A stretch of DNA of 64,000 nt from Muribaculaceae bacterium (GCA_017451225.1 JAFSPZ010000049.1:1-64000); one strand, 5' to 3'. Positions 25,727-36,649 are shown, numbered from the stretch's first letter. Translations and numbers: made by a program. Notes: generated by a model from the sequence alone, not told the origin.

Positions 25727-27632
25727 AACTGACATCCATCGCATTTTAGAGAAATACTGGGGATATAAGCAGTTTCGCGCGCTTCAGGAAGACATTATAA
25801 TGTCGGTTCTTGAAGGGCGCGATACTCTTGGACTCATGCCAACTGGCGGAGGCAAATCCATCACATTCCAAATCCCCACACTGGCAATGGAAGGCATTGC
25901 CATTGTGGTCACACCCATCATCTCCCTGATGAAAGATCAGGTTGACAATCTTGTTTCCCGCGGAATTAAGGCGACCTATCTACATGCTGGACTCACCATT
26001 GCTGAGAACCGCAAAGTGATGGAAAAGTGTTTAAACGGCAACTATAAGTTCCTATATATATCTCCCGAAAGACTTGAAAACACCAATTTTATTGACCGCA
26101 TTAAAAAACTCAATGTGTGCTTGATTGTTGTCGATGAGGCACATTGCATATCACAATGGGGATATGACTTCAGACCATCATTTCTTAAAATTGCTTCTTT
26201 GCGCAAAGTATTTCCCCAAACGCCAGTACTCGCTTTAACCGCTACAGCAACATCTGTAGTCGTTGACGACATTCAAGCAAAGCTTCAATTCAAGACCACT
26301 AATGTATTTAAAACAAGCTTTATAAGAAGCAACATCTCTTATGTGGTACGTCACACAACCGAGAAAGTGGGAGAGCTTGTACACATTTTGAAGTCGGTTC
26401 CTGGGTCTGCCATCGTTTATGTGCGCAGTCGAAAGCGAACAAAGCTGATTTCAGATGAATTGAAGCGCTGTGGGCTTAGTGCCGACTTCTACCATGCAGG
26501 ACTGAACATAGAGGAAAAAGAGGACAAACAGAATAAGTGGAAGGCCGATGAAATAAGAGTCATTGTTGCCACCAATGCTTTTGGAATGGGCATCGACAAG
26601 CCCGATGTAAGAATTGTAGTTCATATCGACATGCCCGACTCTCTCGAAGAGTATTTTCAAGAAGCTGGTAGGGCAGGGCGCGATGGAAACCGTTCATATG
26701 CTGTGATGCTTGTAAAAGAAATCGACAAAGGCATTCTTCGACGGCATTTGAGCGAAGCATTCCCCGAGAAAGATTTTATCAGAAAGATTTATGAGCGAGC
26801 TAGCAACTTTCTTGAGATTGCCATAGGCGAAGGATATGGCATGATGCTGGATTTCAATTTCAACCTTTTCTGCCGTACATTTAACCTTCCTGTTCTACCC
26901 ACTCACAATGCCCTTAGAATCCTCACGCAAGCAGGATACATCCAATTTGTGGAAGAAATCGAATCGCAATCACGCATTATGATTCTCGCCAACAAGGATC
27001 AACTTTACAACATTCCCACCAATACACCTCGTGCCGATGAAGTTCTCCAAGCTATACTTAGAACCTACACCGGGCTTTTCGCCGACTATGTATTTATCAA
27101 TGAGGATGTTATTTCCTATAGATATAATCTCCCACAAGAAACAATCTATGAGTCGCTAATTGAGTTAAATCGTTTACACATTCTGCATTATGTGCCTCGA
27201 AAGCGAACACCTTACATCATCTATACCACATCTCGTGAAGAACCGCAATATATAACTATACCCAAAACCATATATGAGGACCTTCGCAAACGAATGGAAC
27301 AGCGCATCAATGCTGTTTTAAACTACTGCTACCGTGATGATATCTGTCGCGAACAGTATTTGGTTGAGTATTTTGGAGAAAACTCGCCTCAACCATGTGG
27401 TCATTGCGATACTTGTATAGAAAAATACAAGCGAACAACCCATACGAGTAAAGACGTGCAAGACGGCATACTTTACATGGCCCAACTTAAACCAAGAACT
27501 TTGAACGATTTCATACAAACTTTGTCGTTTCCTCAAGACGAAATCATTGACATGGTCTCAATGCTCGTAGACGAAGGCTATCTCAAACACTTGAGTGACG
27601 ACACTTATCTCAACCCCGACAAAACTATTTGA
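25713..27632 (+). CDS. recQ: ATP-dependent DNA helicase RecQ
   Basis: A 639-residue 3'-5' DNA helicase. Walker A is MPTGGGKSITFQIP (about residues 44-57), motif II VVDEAHCISQWG (about 138-149), motif VI QEAGRAGRDG (about 313-322). The RQC zinc site is CYRDDICREQYL ... CGHCDTC (about 534-568). I see no clear HRDC domain at the C-terminus; the last 70 residues may be a short helical substitute. It works with RecJ in end processing; the 14-base gene overlap fits. The ATG pair at 25713/25716 makes the exact start uncertain by one codon. Confidence 0.95.
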   Translation: MMSIETDIHRILEKYWGYKQFRALQEDIIMSVLEGRDTLGLMPTGGGKSITFQIPTLAMEGIAIVVTPIISLMKDQVDNLVSRGIKATYLHAGLTIAENRKVMEKCLNGNYKFLYISPERLENTNFIDRIKKLNVCLIVVDEAHCISQWGYDFRPSFLKIASLRKVFPQTPVLALTATATSVVVDDIQAKLQFKTTNVFKTSFIRSNISYVVRHTTEKVGELVHILKSVPGSAIVYVRSRKRTKLISDELKRCGLSADFYHAGLNIEEKEDKQNKWKADEIRVIVATNAFGMGIDKPDVRIVVHIDMPDSLEEYFQEAGRAGRDGNRSYAVMLVKEIDKGILRRHLSEAFPEKDFIRKIYERASNFLEIAIGEGYGMMLDFNFNLFCRTFNLPVLPTHNALRILTQAGYIQFVEEIESQSRIMILANKDQLYNIPTNTPRADEVLQAILRTYTGLFADYVFINEDVISYRYNLPQETIYESLIELNRLHILHYVPRKRTPYIIYTTSREEPQYITIPKTIYEDLRKRMEQRINAVLNYCYRDDICREQYLVEYFGENSPQPCGHCDTCIEKYKRTTHTSKDVQDGILYMAQLKPRTLNDFIQTLSFPQDEIIDMVSMLVDEGYLKHLSDDTYLNPDKTI

Positions 27633-27657
27633 TTTGAGGACAAACAAACTTAAAAAC

Positions 27658-27688
27658 TTGCATAGCTCAAAAATAATCACGAATTTTG
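27658..27688 (+). promoter_or_regulatory. Probable promoter of the GH13 gene
   Basis: TTG (27658-27660), a 20-base spacer and GAATTTTG (27681-27688), one base off TAnnTTTG, lie 54 bases before the start codon. Confidence 0.45.
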
Positions 27689-27741
27689 CATCCAATTGAA
27701 ATTCCGTTATTTAATTACATATCAAAAACACACAGAAAATC

Positions 27742-29076
27742 ATGAAGAAATTTTTCTTATTAACATGCTTGACTGCAATCGTAGCCAGTACAACACCTTT
27801 CATTAACGCCAGACCTATTGACTTTAAATTGCCAGCGGTGAAAGACGTTGTGATGTATCAGGTTAACCCACGCGTTTTTGCTCCAAACAACTCACTCAAA
27901 GCTGTTGCTGAACGTGTTGGCGAGATAAGCAAGCTGGGCGCAAACGTCATGTGGGTAATGCCCATCTATCCCATCGGCAAGATAAAGAGCAAGAATTCTC
28001 CTTATTCAATCAGTGACTACAAAGCTGTAAATCCCGAGTTCGGCACTATCGACGATGTAAAGGCCCTTGCTGATTCATGCCACAAGTATGGCATGGCACT
28101 CATTGTCGATTGGGTGGCAAACCACACTGCTTGGGACAACGTGTGGATGAAGGATCATAAAGATTGGTACACTCAAGACAAGGATGGTAATGTGATTTAT
28201 CCTCCTGGAACCGACTGGACCGATGTTGCTGACCTCAACTATGACAACAAAGATATGCGCGAAGCAATGATCGATGCCATGATGTTCTGGATCAACGAAG
28301 TAGGGCTCGATGGGCTGCGCTGTGACGTCGCTGACCAAGTGCCTTACGATTTCTGGAACGACGCTTTCACTCGTATGCGCAAAGCTGCAGGAAACCGTAA
28401 ACTTCTCTTGCTTGCCGAAGGTGCCAATCCCGAGAACCTTATTAAGGGTGGGTTCGACATGAATTATGCATGGAACTTCATGGGAGCTCTTGACCGCGTC
28501 TTTGTCAAGGGACAAAAAGCAAGTCACTTCATTGACGTTGACAAGCAAGAGTATGGCGAGATTCCCGAAGGCAAAGTAAAATTGCGCTTTACAACTAATC
28601 ACGACGAGGCAACCAAGTATTCTACTGTTCAGCAATTTGGAAGCATTGACGGTGCACTTGCAGCTTTTGTTGCCACAACATTCTTGCACGGTGGCATGCT
28701 CGTTTATGGTTCTCAGGAAGTCGCATATCCCGACAAGATTAACTTCTTCAACTATGTACCTGTTGATTGGAATTCCAACCCCGACGTGCTGAAGACACAC
28801 AAGAAACTAATTTCCATCTACAAGAAAAACTCTGCATTCCGAAGCGGTGATGTCGCTTATTTCCCCGATGACAACATCCTTGCATTCGAACGCAGTGACA
28901 AGACGGGTAAATTCCTTGTTCTCGTAAATGTGCGCAACACTAAGCAAACTCTCAGCACTATTCCCACTGGATGGAAAAACACAAAGGTTACCAATATGTA
29001 CACAGGTCGTCGCCTCAAGCTCCGCAAAAGCATAACACTGAAACCATTTGAGTACCTCATCTTAAAAAAACGTTAA
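27742..29076 (+). CDS. Secreted alpha-amylase family (GH13) glycoside hydrolase
   Basis: A 444-residue exported enzyme. Residues 1-24 (ending TTPFINA) form a signal peptide. The GH13 barrel shows the expected regions: DWVANHTAWD (about residues 121-130), the nucleophile in DGLRCDVAD (about 193-201), the acid/base Glu in LLLAEGAN (about 223-230) and the third carboxylate in TTNHDEATKY (about 279-288). A C-terminal beta domain ends the protein. It hydrolyses alpha-glucans; the exact substrate (starch, maltodextrin) is not decided. No SusC/SusD pair is near, so it is not in a classical polysaccharide-utilisation locus. Confidence 0.9.
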   Translation: MKKFFLLTCLTAIVASTTPFINARPIDFKLPAVKDVVMYQVNPRVFAPNNSLKAVAERVGEISKLGANVMWVMPIYPIGKIKSKNSPYSISDYKAVNPEFGTIDDVKALADSCHKYGMALIVDWVANHTAWDNVWMKDHKDWYTQDKDGNVIYPPGTDWTDVADLNYDNKDMREAMIDAMMFWINEVGLDGLRCDVADQVPYDFWNDAFTRMRKAAGNRKLLLLAEGANPENLIKGGFDMNYAWNFMGALDRVFVKGQKASHFIDVDKQEYGEIPEGKVKLRFTTNHDEATKYSTVQQFGSIDGALAAFVATTFLHGGMLVYGSQEVAYPDKINFFNYVPVDWNSNPDVLKTHKKLISIYKKNSAFRSGDVAYFPDDNILAFERSDKTGKFLVLVNVRNTKQTLSTIPTGWKNTKVTNMYTGRRLKLRKSITLKPFEYLILKKR

Positions 29077-29101
29077 CGAAACATTCATGTTTACGAGAGA
29101 G

Positions 29102-29132
29102 GGATGCGTCAATCTTTTATTTTGACGCATCC
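29102..29132 (+). terminator. Hairpin terminator after the GH13 gene
   Basis: A perfect 11-base stem (29102-29112 with 29122-29132) closes a T-rich 9-base loop. The following ACTTTCTG is a weak T tract. It begins 26 bases after the stop codon. Confidence 0.65.
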
Positions 29133-29231
29133 ACTTTCTGAAAACACCATGATTTTCAAGTAACAAATTCATTGAACTCACATTAATATAGAATTAACAA
29201 CCAAACTATCATTAATATCAAATTACAGATC

Positions 29232-31070
29232 ATGAAAAGAATTATTACTCTACTGATGGCGGTGGCATTGGTCGCTACTGTATCGGCTCAAGTTCAGTTT
29301 GATGGACGCAGCATCAAGAACAAGAGAATTCTCTCTAATGAGAAAGTGAAATCTAAAGCAAAATCAGGCTTTTCCAAAAATCGAGTGCATACTAAAGCCC
29401 TGGGTGAGTTAATTACCGAGCAACCCGAGGGCGAGGCAAAGCAATATGTGCGCAGCGGATTTGGTTTTGTAGTGTATGACAACACCCTTTTCACTACCGA
29501 GCAAGATGGAAAAACTACTATCGTTTATGACGAAGACGGAACAACTGTCTATATCAAGAACATCGTTAATGGCATGTACGATAGCTTTGGTGAATCGTGG
29601 GCAGTGGGAACTTTGAGTGCCGACGGCACCACTATCACAGTGTCGCTTGAGCAAACTGTGGGATGGAGCTATCAGTATGAAACAGGCATCAGGCTCGCTT
29701 GGGGACACACCGAAATCAACGAGGAAACTTCGATGGTTAGCTTTGTGCGCGACGAGTCGGTCACCGAGGCTGTGTATGTGATTGATGGCAACACAATCGC
29801 ACTGCAGGGAACATCGGGACGCACCGAGTTTGAGCAAAACATTCAAGACTTCGTGGCCGAGGGACTCACCTGCTGCTACGAGGACGACGGCGCTTGGCCT
29901 GGCTACTTGGAGTGGAACACCGTTCTCACCGAGAAAGAGCCAGCCCCCGTGCCTGAAATCATAACTGAACAGCCCGATGGTGAACTGCGCACCTACGTTC
30001 GCTCTGGTTACAACATCTACCAAGGATGGGATGCTCCTTGCATGGCAGAGCAGTCGGGTACTACCGACATCGTCTTTGCCGAAGATGGCGAAACTGTTTA
30101 TCTGCGCGACGTAGTATTTGACGTGGTAAGCGATGCATGGGTGAAAGGTACCCTTAGTGCCGACGGCACCAAGATTACTGTGCCAACAGGACAATATCTC
30201 TACTGGTTGGAGGAAGATGAATATGGCATGTTCATACAATGGATGAGCACTGGCGTTGAGACAACCACCGACGATGAGGGCAATGAGCAATACGCCTTGA
30301 CTCTTACCGTGCACCAAGGTGTGACCGAGGTAACCTACACCATCGACAACGAAGCTGGAACCATCACACTCGACAACACTACAGGCAATCCCGATGCCGA
30401 GTTCCCCAACAACTTCATCGCTACCGGTCTTGGCGTAGTCTATAACAATGACCTTACCTTCTGCGCTATGGACTTCAACACGGTTTACAAAGAGTTTAAA
30501 CTGCAGCCTGCTGTTCCTGCCGATCCAATAGTATTTGAGGACTCTTGGTTCGACAGTGGTGAAGAGGACGGTTATAGCTGCTTTGACTTCACTGTTAAGC
30601 CCGAAGATGTTAATGGCAATTATATCGACCCATCACATTTGGTTTACAGCATCTTTACCGACAATGACGTGCCATTTGTATTCCTGGCCGACACCTATGC
30701 CTTCGACCTCGTGGAAGACATGACCGAGATTCCTTACGAGATTTACAACGGAGGCTACGACTTTGATGTTTCGCGCATCTACTTCTACCGCACCAACATG
30801 AATGACAATCCAATGTTTGAGAATCGCATTGGTATCCAAGTTCACTACGACGTGCCTGTAGTTAATGACAAACGCGAGACCACAATCGTGCGCAACTCGT
30901 CAAACATTGTGTACTGGCAGCTGCCCACAGCAATCACTACTGTCAACAGCGACCCAGTCACCAACGGCGACAACGCCTACTATAACATGATGGGACAGCG
31001 TTTCACTAACGGCAACAGCTTGCCTGCTGGAATCTATATCCACAATGGTAAAAAAGTGGTTATTAAGTAA
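29232..31070 (+). CDS. Secreted protein with internally duplicated domain and sorting-type C-terminus
   Basis: A 612-residue protein of unknown function. Residues 1-20 (ending ATVSAQ) form a signal peptide. Two copies of a beta-rich domain follow (about 55-230 and 235-415), recognised by the shared starts ITEQPEGEAKQYVRSGFG and ITEQPDGELRTYVRSGYN and by GTLSADGT in both. A third, unrelated domain (about 430-560) precedes the C-terminal stretch YNMMGQRFTNGNSLPAGIYI and IHNGKKVVIK. That ending resembles the type IX-like C-terminal domain found on many Bacteroidales secreted proteins. No catalytic motif is apparent; a binding protein is possible. Confidence 0.8.
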   Translation: MKRIITLLMAVALVATVSAQVQFDGRSIKNKRILSNEKVKSKAKSGFSKNRVHTKALGELITEQPEGEAKQYVRSGFGFVVYDNTLFTTEQDGKTTIVYDEDGTTVYIKNIVNGMYDSFGESWAVGTLSADGTTITVSLEQTVGWSYQYETGIRLAWGHTEINEETSMVSFVRDESVTEAVYVIDGNTIALQGTSGRTEFEQNIQDFVAEGLTCCYEDDGAWPGYLEWNTVLTEKEPAPVPEIITEQPDGELRTYVRSGYNIYQGWDAPCMAEQSGTTDIVFAEDGETVYLRDVVFDVVSDAWVKGTLSADGTKITVPTGQYLYWLEEDEYGMFIQWMSTGVETTTDDEGNEQYALTLTVHQGVTEVTYTIDNEAGTITLDNTTGNPDAEFPNNFIATGLGVVYNNDLTFCAMDFNTVYKEFKLQPAVPADPIVFEDSWFDSGEEDGYSCFDFTVKPEDVNGNYIDPSHLVYSIFTDNDVPFVFLADTYAFDLVEDMTEIPYEIYNGGYDFDVSRIYFYRTNMNDNPMFENRIGIQVHYDVPVVNDKRETTIVRNSSNIVYWQLPTAITTVNSDPVTNGDNAYYNMMGQRFTNGNSLPAGIYIHNGKKVVIK

Positions 31071-31091
31071 ATCTCACTGTAAGACATAAAA

Positions 31092-31128
31092 TAAGAGGGC
31101 ATGTCATTTTGACATGCCCTCTTATTTT
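31092..31128. terminator. Bidirectional terminator between convergent genes
   Basis: A perfect 14-base stem (31092-31105 with 31111-31124) with a 5-base loop is followed by TTTT on the plus strand and by a T-rich run on the minus strand. It serves the duplicated-domain gene and the nitroreductase gene. Confidence 0.85.
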
Positions 31129-31148
31129 CAATTTATATAAATAACTAA

Positions 31149-31823
31149 TTAAATCCACTCAAATTTCTCAACCCCTGCACCTAACTCAAAGTGATATTTC
31201 ACAATGCCAAGGTCTACTTTAGCATATGGGCCAAAACCTGCTTTCAAACTCACCTTGTTGCCCTCGTGGAGCGTAAACTTGAATTTCTGCTGATTGATTG
31301 CTGTTGGAGCAAGTAAGGCACATGCAACTCCTCGCTTATACCACTCTGGAGCGGTCGCCACATCTGTCTTACTCACCTTACCTGGGTACTTCCGCTTGTG
31401 ATCAACCCCTTGTGTTGCACCATAGCCAACAGAGATAACACAAACCAGCTTCTCTCCTTCAGCAATAGCTAACACCGAACCAATTTTCTTGTAGCTAAGT
31501 CCCACCCAGCATGTGTTAAGTCCCATCTGTTGAGCTTCGAGCACAATTTTCTCTCCATAATATCCCACAGCCTCATCAAGTTTGTCATTCCTAGCACCTA
31601 TCATGGCAAAATAGTACTTCACGTTACTGAACTTGCCATAACGAGCCAGCAAGCTCTCACCAAAGGAACGGGGCTCATCGGTGATAAATTGAATGCGAAG
31701 TCCACTTTGCTTATTACATTCAGCCACAAGTTTGTGCAACTGCTCTATCTTCTCAGGCTCAATAGAGTTCTCCAAATAATGCCTTACCGAATGCCTTGCT
31801 TTTATTGCTTCAATTAAGTCCAT
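31149..31823 (-). CDS. Nitroreductase family protein
   Basis: A 224-residue FMN-dependent oxidoreductase family member. I take the ATG at 31823 (MDLIEAIKARHSVRHY), which has the usual RxSxR start of nitroreductases. A longer reading frame would overlap the upstream gene. FMN-binding features include ARHSVR (about 9-14) and VGLSYKKIG-type loop near 130. The physiological substrate cannot be told. It begins 2 bases after the GNAT gene's stop, so both share a transcript. Confidence 0.88.
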   Translation of the reverse strand: MDLIEAIKARHSVRHYLENSIEPEKIEQLHKLVAECNKQSGLRIQFITDEPRSFGESLLARYGKFSNVKYYFAMIGARNDKLDEAVGYYGEKIVLEAQQMGLNTCWVGLSYKKIGSVLAIAEGEKLVCVISVGYGATQGVDHKRKYPGKVSKTDVATAPEWYKRGVACALLAPTAINQQKFKFTLHEGNKVSLKAGFGPYAKVDLGIVKYHFELGAGVEKFEWI

Positions 31824-31825
31824 AA

Positions 31826-32299
31826 TTATAATATCGTTTCTAAATATGTTTTCAAAGGTTTCATACCGCATTTGTCATAGAAAGCACGAGCCCCTGGGTT
31901 ACATTCCCACACGTTTAAAGTGACATTATAGAAACCGTTTTTGCGCGCAAACTCAAGCACGTGATAATACAGACGCTGAGCAATATGTTGCCTGCGAAAT
32001 GCCTCATCCACGCACAAATCATCAATATACAGAGTTTTAATATCGGTCCGGTTGTTATCATTAATGAACTGTTCTACCTGGCAGAAACAATATCCCAGCA
32101 CCAAATCGCTGTCATCGGTCAAGACAAAAATAGGGGAGTGCTCAGTATCGGCAATGATAGCCTTAAGCTGCTCGTCCGAGTATTTACGATTGCCTTTTTT
32201 GAACAAGTCGGGACGCCCTTCAGCATGAACATTGTTGACCTGAGTCAACAGCTCATGAATGCGTGGAATATCAACGTATTGTGCTCTTCTGATTTCCAT
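31826..32299 (-). CDS. GNAT family N-acetyltransferase
   Basis: A 157-residue acetyltransferase. The start is set at the ATG 32299 (MEIRRAQYVDIPRIHEL). The acetyl-CoA motif A lies in DDLCVDEAFRRQHIAQRLYYHV (about residues 98-118, R/Q-x-x-G/H-type loop) and motif B in WECNPGARAFYDKCGMKPL near 134-152. The substrate is unknown. It forms a two-gene unit with the nitroreductase. Confidence 0.88.
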   Translation of the reverse strand: MEIRRAQYVDIPRIHELLTQVNNVHAEGRPDLFKKGNRKYSDEQLKAIIADTEHSPIFVLTDDSDLVLGYCFCQVEQFINDNNRTDIKTLYIDDLCVDEAFRRQHIAQRLYYHVLEFARKNGFYNVTLNVWECNPGARAFYDKCGMKPLKTYLETIL

Positions 32300-32400
32300 T
32301 TCAAATATTTTTTGTTTGCAAAAATAATTAAAAATAGGCAATTAAGCCATTTTCCCATTCAAAAATAGCACACCTATTTTCCTTCAAGTTTCAAGAAAGA

Positions 32401-32432
32401 TTTTTGATTTTAGAGATTTTTGATTAAATTTG
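32401..32432 (+). promoter_or_regulatory. Promoter of wecB-galE-lepA
   Basis: TTTTTG (32401-32406), an 18-base spacer and TAAATTTG (32425-32432) match the consensus closely. Transcription would start near 32438, 30 bases before wecB. Confidence 0.55.
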
Positions 32433-32467
32433 CACATTGAATATAATATTCATCAATTAGCATTAAA

Positions 32468-33634
32468 ATGAAGAAAAAAGTAATGCTTGTCTTTGGCACT
32501 AGACCCGAAGCCATTAAGATGGCACCACTGGTAAAGTGCCTGCAACTGCGAGACAAAGAGTTTGAGCCTATAGTTTGCGTCACAGGACAGCATCGCGAGA
32601 TGCTTGATCAAGTGCTCAAAATTTTCGACATAAAACCCGATTATGACCTTAATATCATGAAGGCAGGCCAAGATCTTTATGATGTAACCACACGCGTGTT
32701 GACTGGTATGCGCGATGTGCTATCACAGGCCAAGCCCGATGTTGTGCTAGTTCACGGCGACACTACAACCAGCACTGCTAGTGCGCTTGCTGCTTTCTAT
32801 CAACAAATCCCTGTCGGTCATGTCGAAGCTGGTCTTAGAACATACAATATCTATAGCCCATGGCCCGAAGAGATGAATCGTCAGATTACAGGTCGCATCG
32901 CAACTCTCGACTTTGCCCCAACACCTCTAAGCCGAGAAAATCTGCTCAATGAGGGAGTGGGAGAAGAACACATCTATGTAACTGGTAATACAGTTATCGA
33001 CGCCCTCCATATTGTGGTAAATAAGATAAAAAGCGACACCAAGTTGAGTGAAAAACTCAAATCCAACTTGCAAGAGCAAGGCTATGACGTGAAAAGATTG
33101 GATACAAATCGAAAACTCGTCCTCATTACTGGCCATCGCCGAGAAAATTTTGGTGATGGATTCTTGAATATCTGCAACGCCATCAAGCATTTGAGCGATA
33201 AATATCCCAATGTGGACTTTGTCTATCCCATGCACTTGAATCCAAACGTCCGCAAACCCATACACAAGATATTTGGAGACAATCTTAATGACTTAGGAAA
33301 CTTATTCTTTATTGAACCACTTGAGTACCTCGACTTTGTGTTTTTGATGAACAAGTCAACAATAGTACTCACCGATAGCGGCGGCATACAAGAAGAGGCA
33401 CCAGGGTTGGGCAAGCCAGTGCTTGTGATGCGCGACACAACCGAACGTCCTGAGGCACTTGATGCTGGCACGGTGAAACTAGTAGGTACTGATTATAACA
33501 AGATTGTTGACAATGTGTCATTGCTACTTGATGACGAGAATGAATACAGCATAATGAGTCGAGCCAACAATCCTTATGGAGATGGCAAAGCTAGCCCTCG
33601 CATTGTAGAGGCGCTACTCAAATTTAAGAAATAA
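32468..33634 (+). CDS. wecB: UDP-N-acetylglucosamine 2-epimerase (non-hydrolysing)
   Basis: A 388-residue cytoplasmic enzyme that interconverts UDP-GlcNAc and UDP-ManNAc for surface polysaccharide. Family motifs are [14 protein letters not shown] (about residues 9-22), VHGDTTTS near 96-103, [10 protein letters not shown] near 117-126, [11 protein letters not shown] near 219-229 and [19 protein letters not shown] near 304-322. The length is standard. galE follows after 20 bases, so both nucleotide-sugar epimerases are probably made together. Confidence 0.95.
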   Translation: MKKKVMLVFGTRPEAIKMAPLVKCLQLRDKEFEPIVCVTGQHREMLDQVLKIFDIKPDYDLNIMKAGQDLYDVTTRVLTGMRDVLSQAKPDVVLVHGDTTTSTASALAAFYQQIPVGHVEAGLRTYNIYSPWPEEMNRQITGRIATLDFAPTPLSRENLLNEGVGEEHIYVTGNTVIDALHIVVNKIKSDTKLSEKLKSNLQEQGYDVKRLDTNRKLVLITGHRRENFGDGFLNICNAIKHLSDKYPNVDFVYPMHLNPNVRKPIHKIFGDNLNDLGNLFFIEPLEYLDFVFLMNKSTIVLTDSGGIQEEAPGLGKPVLVMRDTTERPEALDAGTVKLVGTDYNKIVDNVSLLLDDENEYSIMSRANNPYGDGKASPRIVEALLKFKK

Positions 33635-33654
33635 CGATAATAGCTCAAGATATA

Positions 33655-34689
33655 ATGAAAGGTAAAATTTTAGTAGCTGGAGGTATGGGCTTTATTGGCT
33701 CACATACCACAGTAGAACTTCAAAACGCAGGTTATGAAGTAATAATAATCGACAACTTGTCGAACAGTAATATCGACGTCCTAGATGGCATTGAGAGAAT
33801 AACTGGCATTAGACCAGTCTTTGTAGAAGGTGATTGCACCGACGTCAATGTTCTTCGCAAAATGTTCAACGACAACCCTGGCATTAATGGTATCATCGAT
33901 TTTGCTGCTAGCAAAGCAGTGGGCGAGTCGGTTCAGAAACCCATCATGTACTATCGCAATAATCTTAACATCCTGCTTAATCTCCTTGAGCTGATGCCAG
34001 AGTTTGGTGTGAAAGGCTTTGTCTTCTCTTCCTCATGCACAGTCTATGGGGAACCTGACCAGAACCCCATTACCGAAGATGCACCTACCAAGAAAGCTAC
34101 TTCTCCTTATGGTGCTACCAAGCAGGTCAGCGAGGACATTATTGCTGACGTGATTAAAAGCGGAAGCCCCATCAAGGCTGTTCTTCTACGATATTTCAAC
34201 CCTATTGGAGCTCACCCAAGTGCCGAAATAGGGGAGTTGCCCAATGGTGTGCCTGCCAATCTGGTACCATATCTCACTCAAACTGCAATTGGAGTTCGCA
34301 AGGAGCTGAGTATTTTTGGCGATGATTACGATACTCCCGACGGTTCTTGCATCCGCGACTTCATAAATGTAGTCGACCTTGCCAAAGCCCATGTCAAAGC
34401 TCTTGAACGCATGCTTGAAAACAAGAGCGATGAACCTCTAGAGGTTTTCAACATTGGAACAGGCGAGGGAGCTTCGGTTCTGCAACTACTTGCTGCATTT
34501 GAGAAAGCTACTGGCGTGAAGGTTCCTCACAAGATAGTGGGTCGTCGCGAAGGCGATATAGTCAAGATTTGGGCCGACCCCAAGAAAGCCAACGAAGTTT
34601 TAGGTTGGAAGGCCGAGGAAACACTTGAGGATACAATGCTCAGTGCATGGAAGTGGCAACAACGCCTTCGTGAGCGCGGCATAATGTAA
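33655..34689 (+). CDS. galE: UDP-glucose 4-epimerase
   Basis: A 344-residue short-chain dehydrogenase-type epimerase. The NAD loop is [10 protein letters not shown] (about residues 9-18); the catalytic Ser/Thr lies in FSSSCTVYG (about 124-132) and the YxxxK pair in SPYGATKQ (about 149-156). It interconverts UDP-glucose and UDP-galactose (possibly also the N-acetyl forms), feeding surface polysaccharide or galactose use. The lepA coding region begins 62 bases later. Confidence 0.93.
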   Translation: MKGKILVAGGMGFIGSHTTVELQNAGYEVIIIDNLSNSNIDVLDGIERITGIRPVFVEGDCTDVNVLRKMFNDNPGINGIIDFAASKAVGESVQKPIMYYRNNLNILLNLLELMPEFGVKGFVFSSSCTVYGEPDQNPITEDAPTKKATSPYGATKQVSEDIIADVIKSGSPIKAVLLRYFNPIGAHPSAEIGELPNGVPANLVPYLTQTAIGVRKELSIFGDDYDTPDGSCIRDFINVVDLAKAHVKALERMLENKSDEPLEVFNIGTGEGASVLQLLAAFEKATGVKVPHKIVGRREGDIVKIWADPKKANEVLGWKAEETLEDTMLSAWKWQQRLRERGIM

Positions 34690-34751
34690 CTATTATTTTG
34701 CGTTGTAGCAAATCTAACAAAATCATTAAACGATTAACGAACAACAATATA

Positions 34752-36539
34752 GTGAAAAATATAAGGAACTTTTGCATTATTGCACACATCGACCATGGTA
34801 AAAGCACTCTTGCCGACCGTTTGCTAGAATTCACTAAGACAGTGGGCGACAAAGAGATGCAAAATCAAGTTCTCGACGACATGGATTTGGAGCGTGAGCG
34901 TGGAATCACAATCAAAAGCCATGCCATACAGATGGATTATACTTTAGGTGGCGAGAACTATACTCTCAACCTCATTGACACTCCGGGACATGTCGATTTC
35001 TCCTACGAAGTGTCAAGATCTATAGCTGCATGCGAGGGAGCGCTTCTAGTAGTCGACGCCACTCAAGGAGTTCAGGCACAGACCATCAGCAACCTTTATA
35101 TGGCTATTGACAATGGCCTCGAGATAATTCCTGTCATCAACAAGATAGACATGGATAGCGCTCACCCCGACGAGGTGGAAGATGAGATTGTGGAACTGCT
35201 AGGATGTGATCCCGAAGAGATTATCCGTGTTAGTGCCCGCACAGGCGAGGGTGTTCCAAAGGTGCTCGAGGCTATCGTGGCACGCATTCCTGCTCCAAGC
35301 GGTGATCCCGATGCTCCTCTGCAAGCATTAATTTTCGACTCCGTATTTAATCCTTTCCGTGGAATTATCGTATATTTCAAAATTGAAAATGGAAGCATCC
35401 ACAAAGGTGATCTTGTGAAGTTTGTAAATACAGGAAAGCAATATAATGCCGACGAAATTGGTGTGCTTAAGCTCCAGATGGCACCTCGTACCGAACTTAC
35501 TACAGGTACAGTTGGCTACATCATATCTGGCATCAAGACCTCGGCCGAAGTGCGTGTGGGTGATACCATCACTCATGTTGCAACTCCTTGCGAAAAAGCT
35601 ATCGAAGGATTCCAGGAAGTAAAGCCAATGGTCTTTGCTGGAGTCTATCCAATTGACCCTGAAGACTTTGAGAACTTGCGCACATCTCTAGAGAAACTAC
35701 AACTCAATGATGCATCACTCACGTTCACTCCCGAATCATCAGTTGCTTTGGGCTTTGGATTCCGTTGTGGATTCCTTGGACTGCTTCACATGGAGATTGT
35801 TCAGGAACGACTCAGCCGTGAGTTCAATATGGAGGTAATCACCACTGTGCCAAACGTTTCCTATAAAGTTTATGATAAAAAAGGCGAGATGACCGAGGTT
35901 CACAATCCTGCAGGCTTGCCCGACCCAACACTCATCGAACACATAGAGGAACCATATATACGTGCCTCAATCATTACTCAGAGTGAGTTCATGGGGCCAA
36001 TCATCACTCTGTGCCTAGGCAAGAGGGGAGAGCTGGTTAAACAGGACTACATCTCAGGAAACCGAATGGAACTGACCTTTGACATACCGCTCGGCGAGAT
36101 TGTGATTGATTTCTACGACAAACTCAAGAGCATATCAAAGGGATACGCATCGTTCGACTACTACATCCATGACTTCCGAGATTCAAAGCTCATCAAGATG
36201 GATATCCTTCTCAATGGGCAACCTGTCGACGCACTCAGTTCGCTCATTCATGTCGACAATGCTGTATCGCTTGGGCGCCGCATGTGCGAGAAACTCAAGG
36301 AACTCATTCCTCGCCAGCAGTATGACATCGCCATCCAGGCGGCTATAGGAGCAAAAATCATAGCTCGTGAAACTGTTAAGCAAGTGCGCAAAGACGTGAC
36401 AGCCAAGTGCTACGGTGGCGACGTAAGCCGCAAGCGAAAGCTTCTCGAAAAGCAGAAAGCCGGCAAAAAACGCATGAAACAAATCGGAACAGTTCAAGTA
36501 CCTCAGAAAGCATTCCTTGCTGTACTTAAACTTGACTAA
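34752..36539 (+). CDS. lepA: Elongation factor 4 (LepA) GTPase
   Basis: A 595-residue translational GTPase that binds ribosomes and can back-translocate them. I choose the GTG at 34752, because (V/M)[18 protein letters not shown] is the universal LepA start and the length then equals E. coli LepA (599). An upstream TTG at 34698 in the same frame would add 18 unconserved residues. G1 is AHIDHGKST (about 9-17), G3 DTPGHVDF (about 78-85) and G4 NKID (about 133-136). The LepA C-terminal domain with [22 protein letters not shown] is present near 555. No Shine-Dalgarno is seen, which is usual here. Confidence 0.95.
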   Translation: MKNIRNFCIIAHIDHGKSTLADRLLEFTKTVGDKEMQNQVLDDMDLERERGITIKSHAIQMDYTLGGENYTLNLIDTPGHVDFSYEVSRSIAACEGALLVVDATQGVQAQTISNLYMAIDNGLEIIPVINKIDMDSAHPDEVEDEIVELLGCDPEEIIRVSARTGEGVPKVLEAIVARIPAPSGDPDAPLQALIFDSVFNPFRGIIVYFKIENGSIHKGDLVKFVNTGKQYNADEIGVLKLQMAPRTELTTGTVGYIISGIKTSAEVRVGDTITHVATPCEKAIEGFQEVKPMVFAGVYPIDPEDFENLRTSLEKLQLNDASLTFTPESSVALGFGFRCGFLGLLHMEIVQERLSREFNMEVITTVPNVSYKVYDKKGEMTEVHNPAGLPDPTLIEHIEEPYIRASIITQSEFMGPIITLCLGKRGELVKQDYISGNRMELTFDIPLGEIVIDFYDKLKSISKGYASFDYYIHDFRDSKLIKMDILLNGQPVDALSSLIHVDNAVSLGRRMCEKLKELIPRQQYDIAIQAAIGAKIIARETVKQVRKDVTAKCYGGDVSRKRKLLEKQKAGKKRMKQIGTVQVPQKAFLAVLKLD

Positions 36540-36569
36540 GATTCAACGGTTAACAAATCAATATTATCT

Positions 36570-36608
36570 AGTGTATTTATTCTATGCAATAAATACACTT
36601 TTTCTTTT
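36570..36608. terminator. Terminator after lepA
   Basis: A perfect 12-base stem (36570-36581 with 36588-36599) with a 6-base loop is followed by TTTTTCTTTT. The convergent permease gene ends 42 bases further on. Confidence 0.88.
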
Positions 36609-36649
36609 GCCCATTTAATACTATGAGTGAAAATGATATTGCCACAATA

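Noticed and set aside
34698..34751. TTG start extending LepA by 18 residues
   Set aside because: The extra residues are absent from LepA proteins; the GTG at 34752 gives the universal N-terminus.
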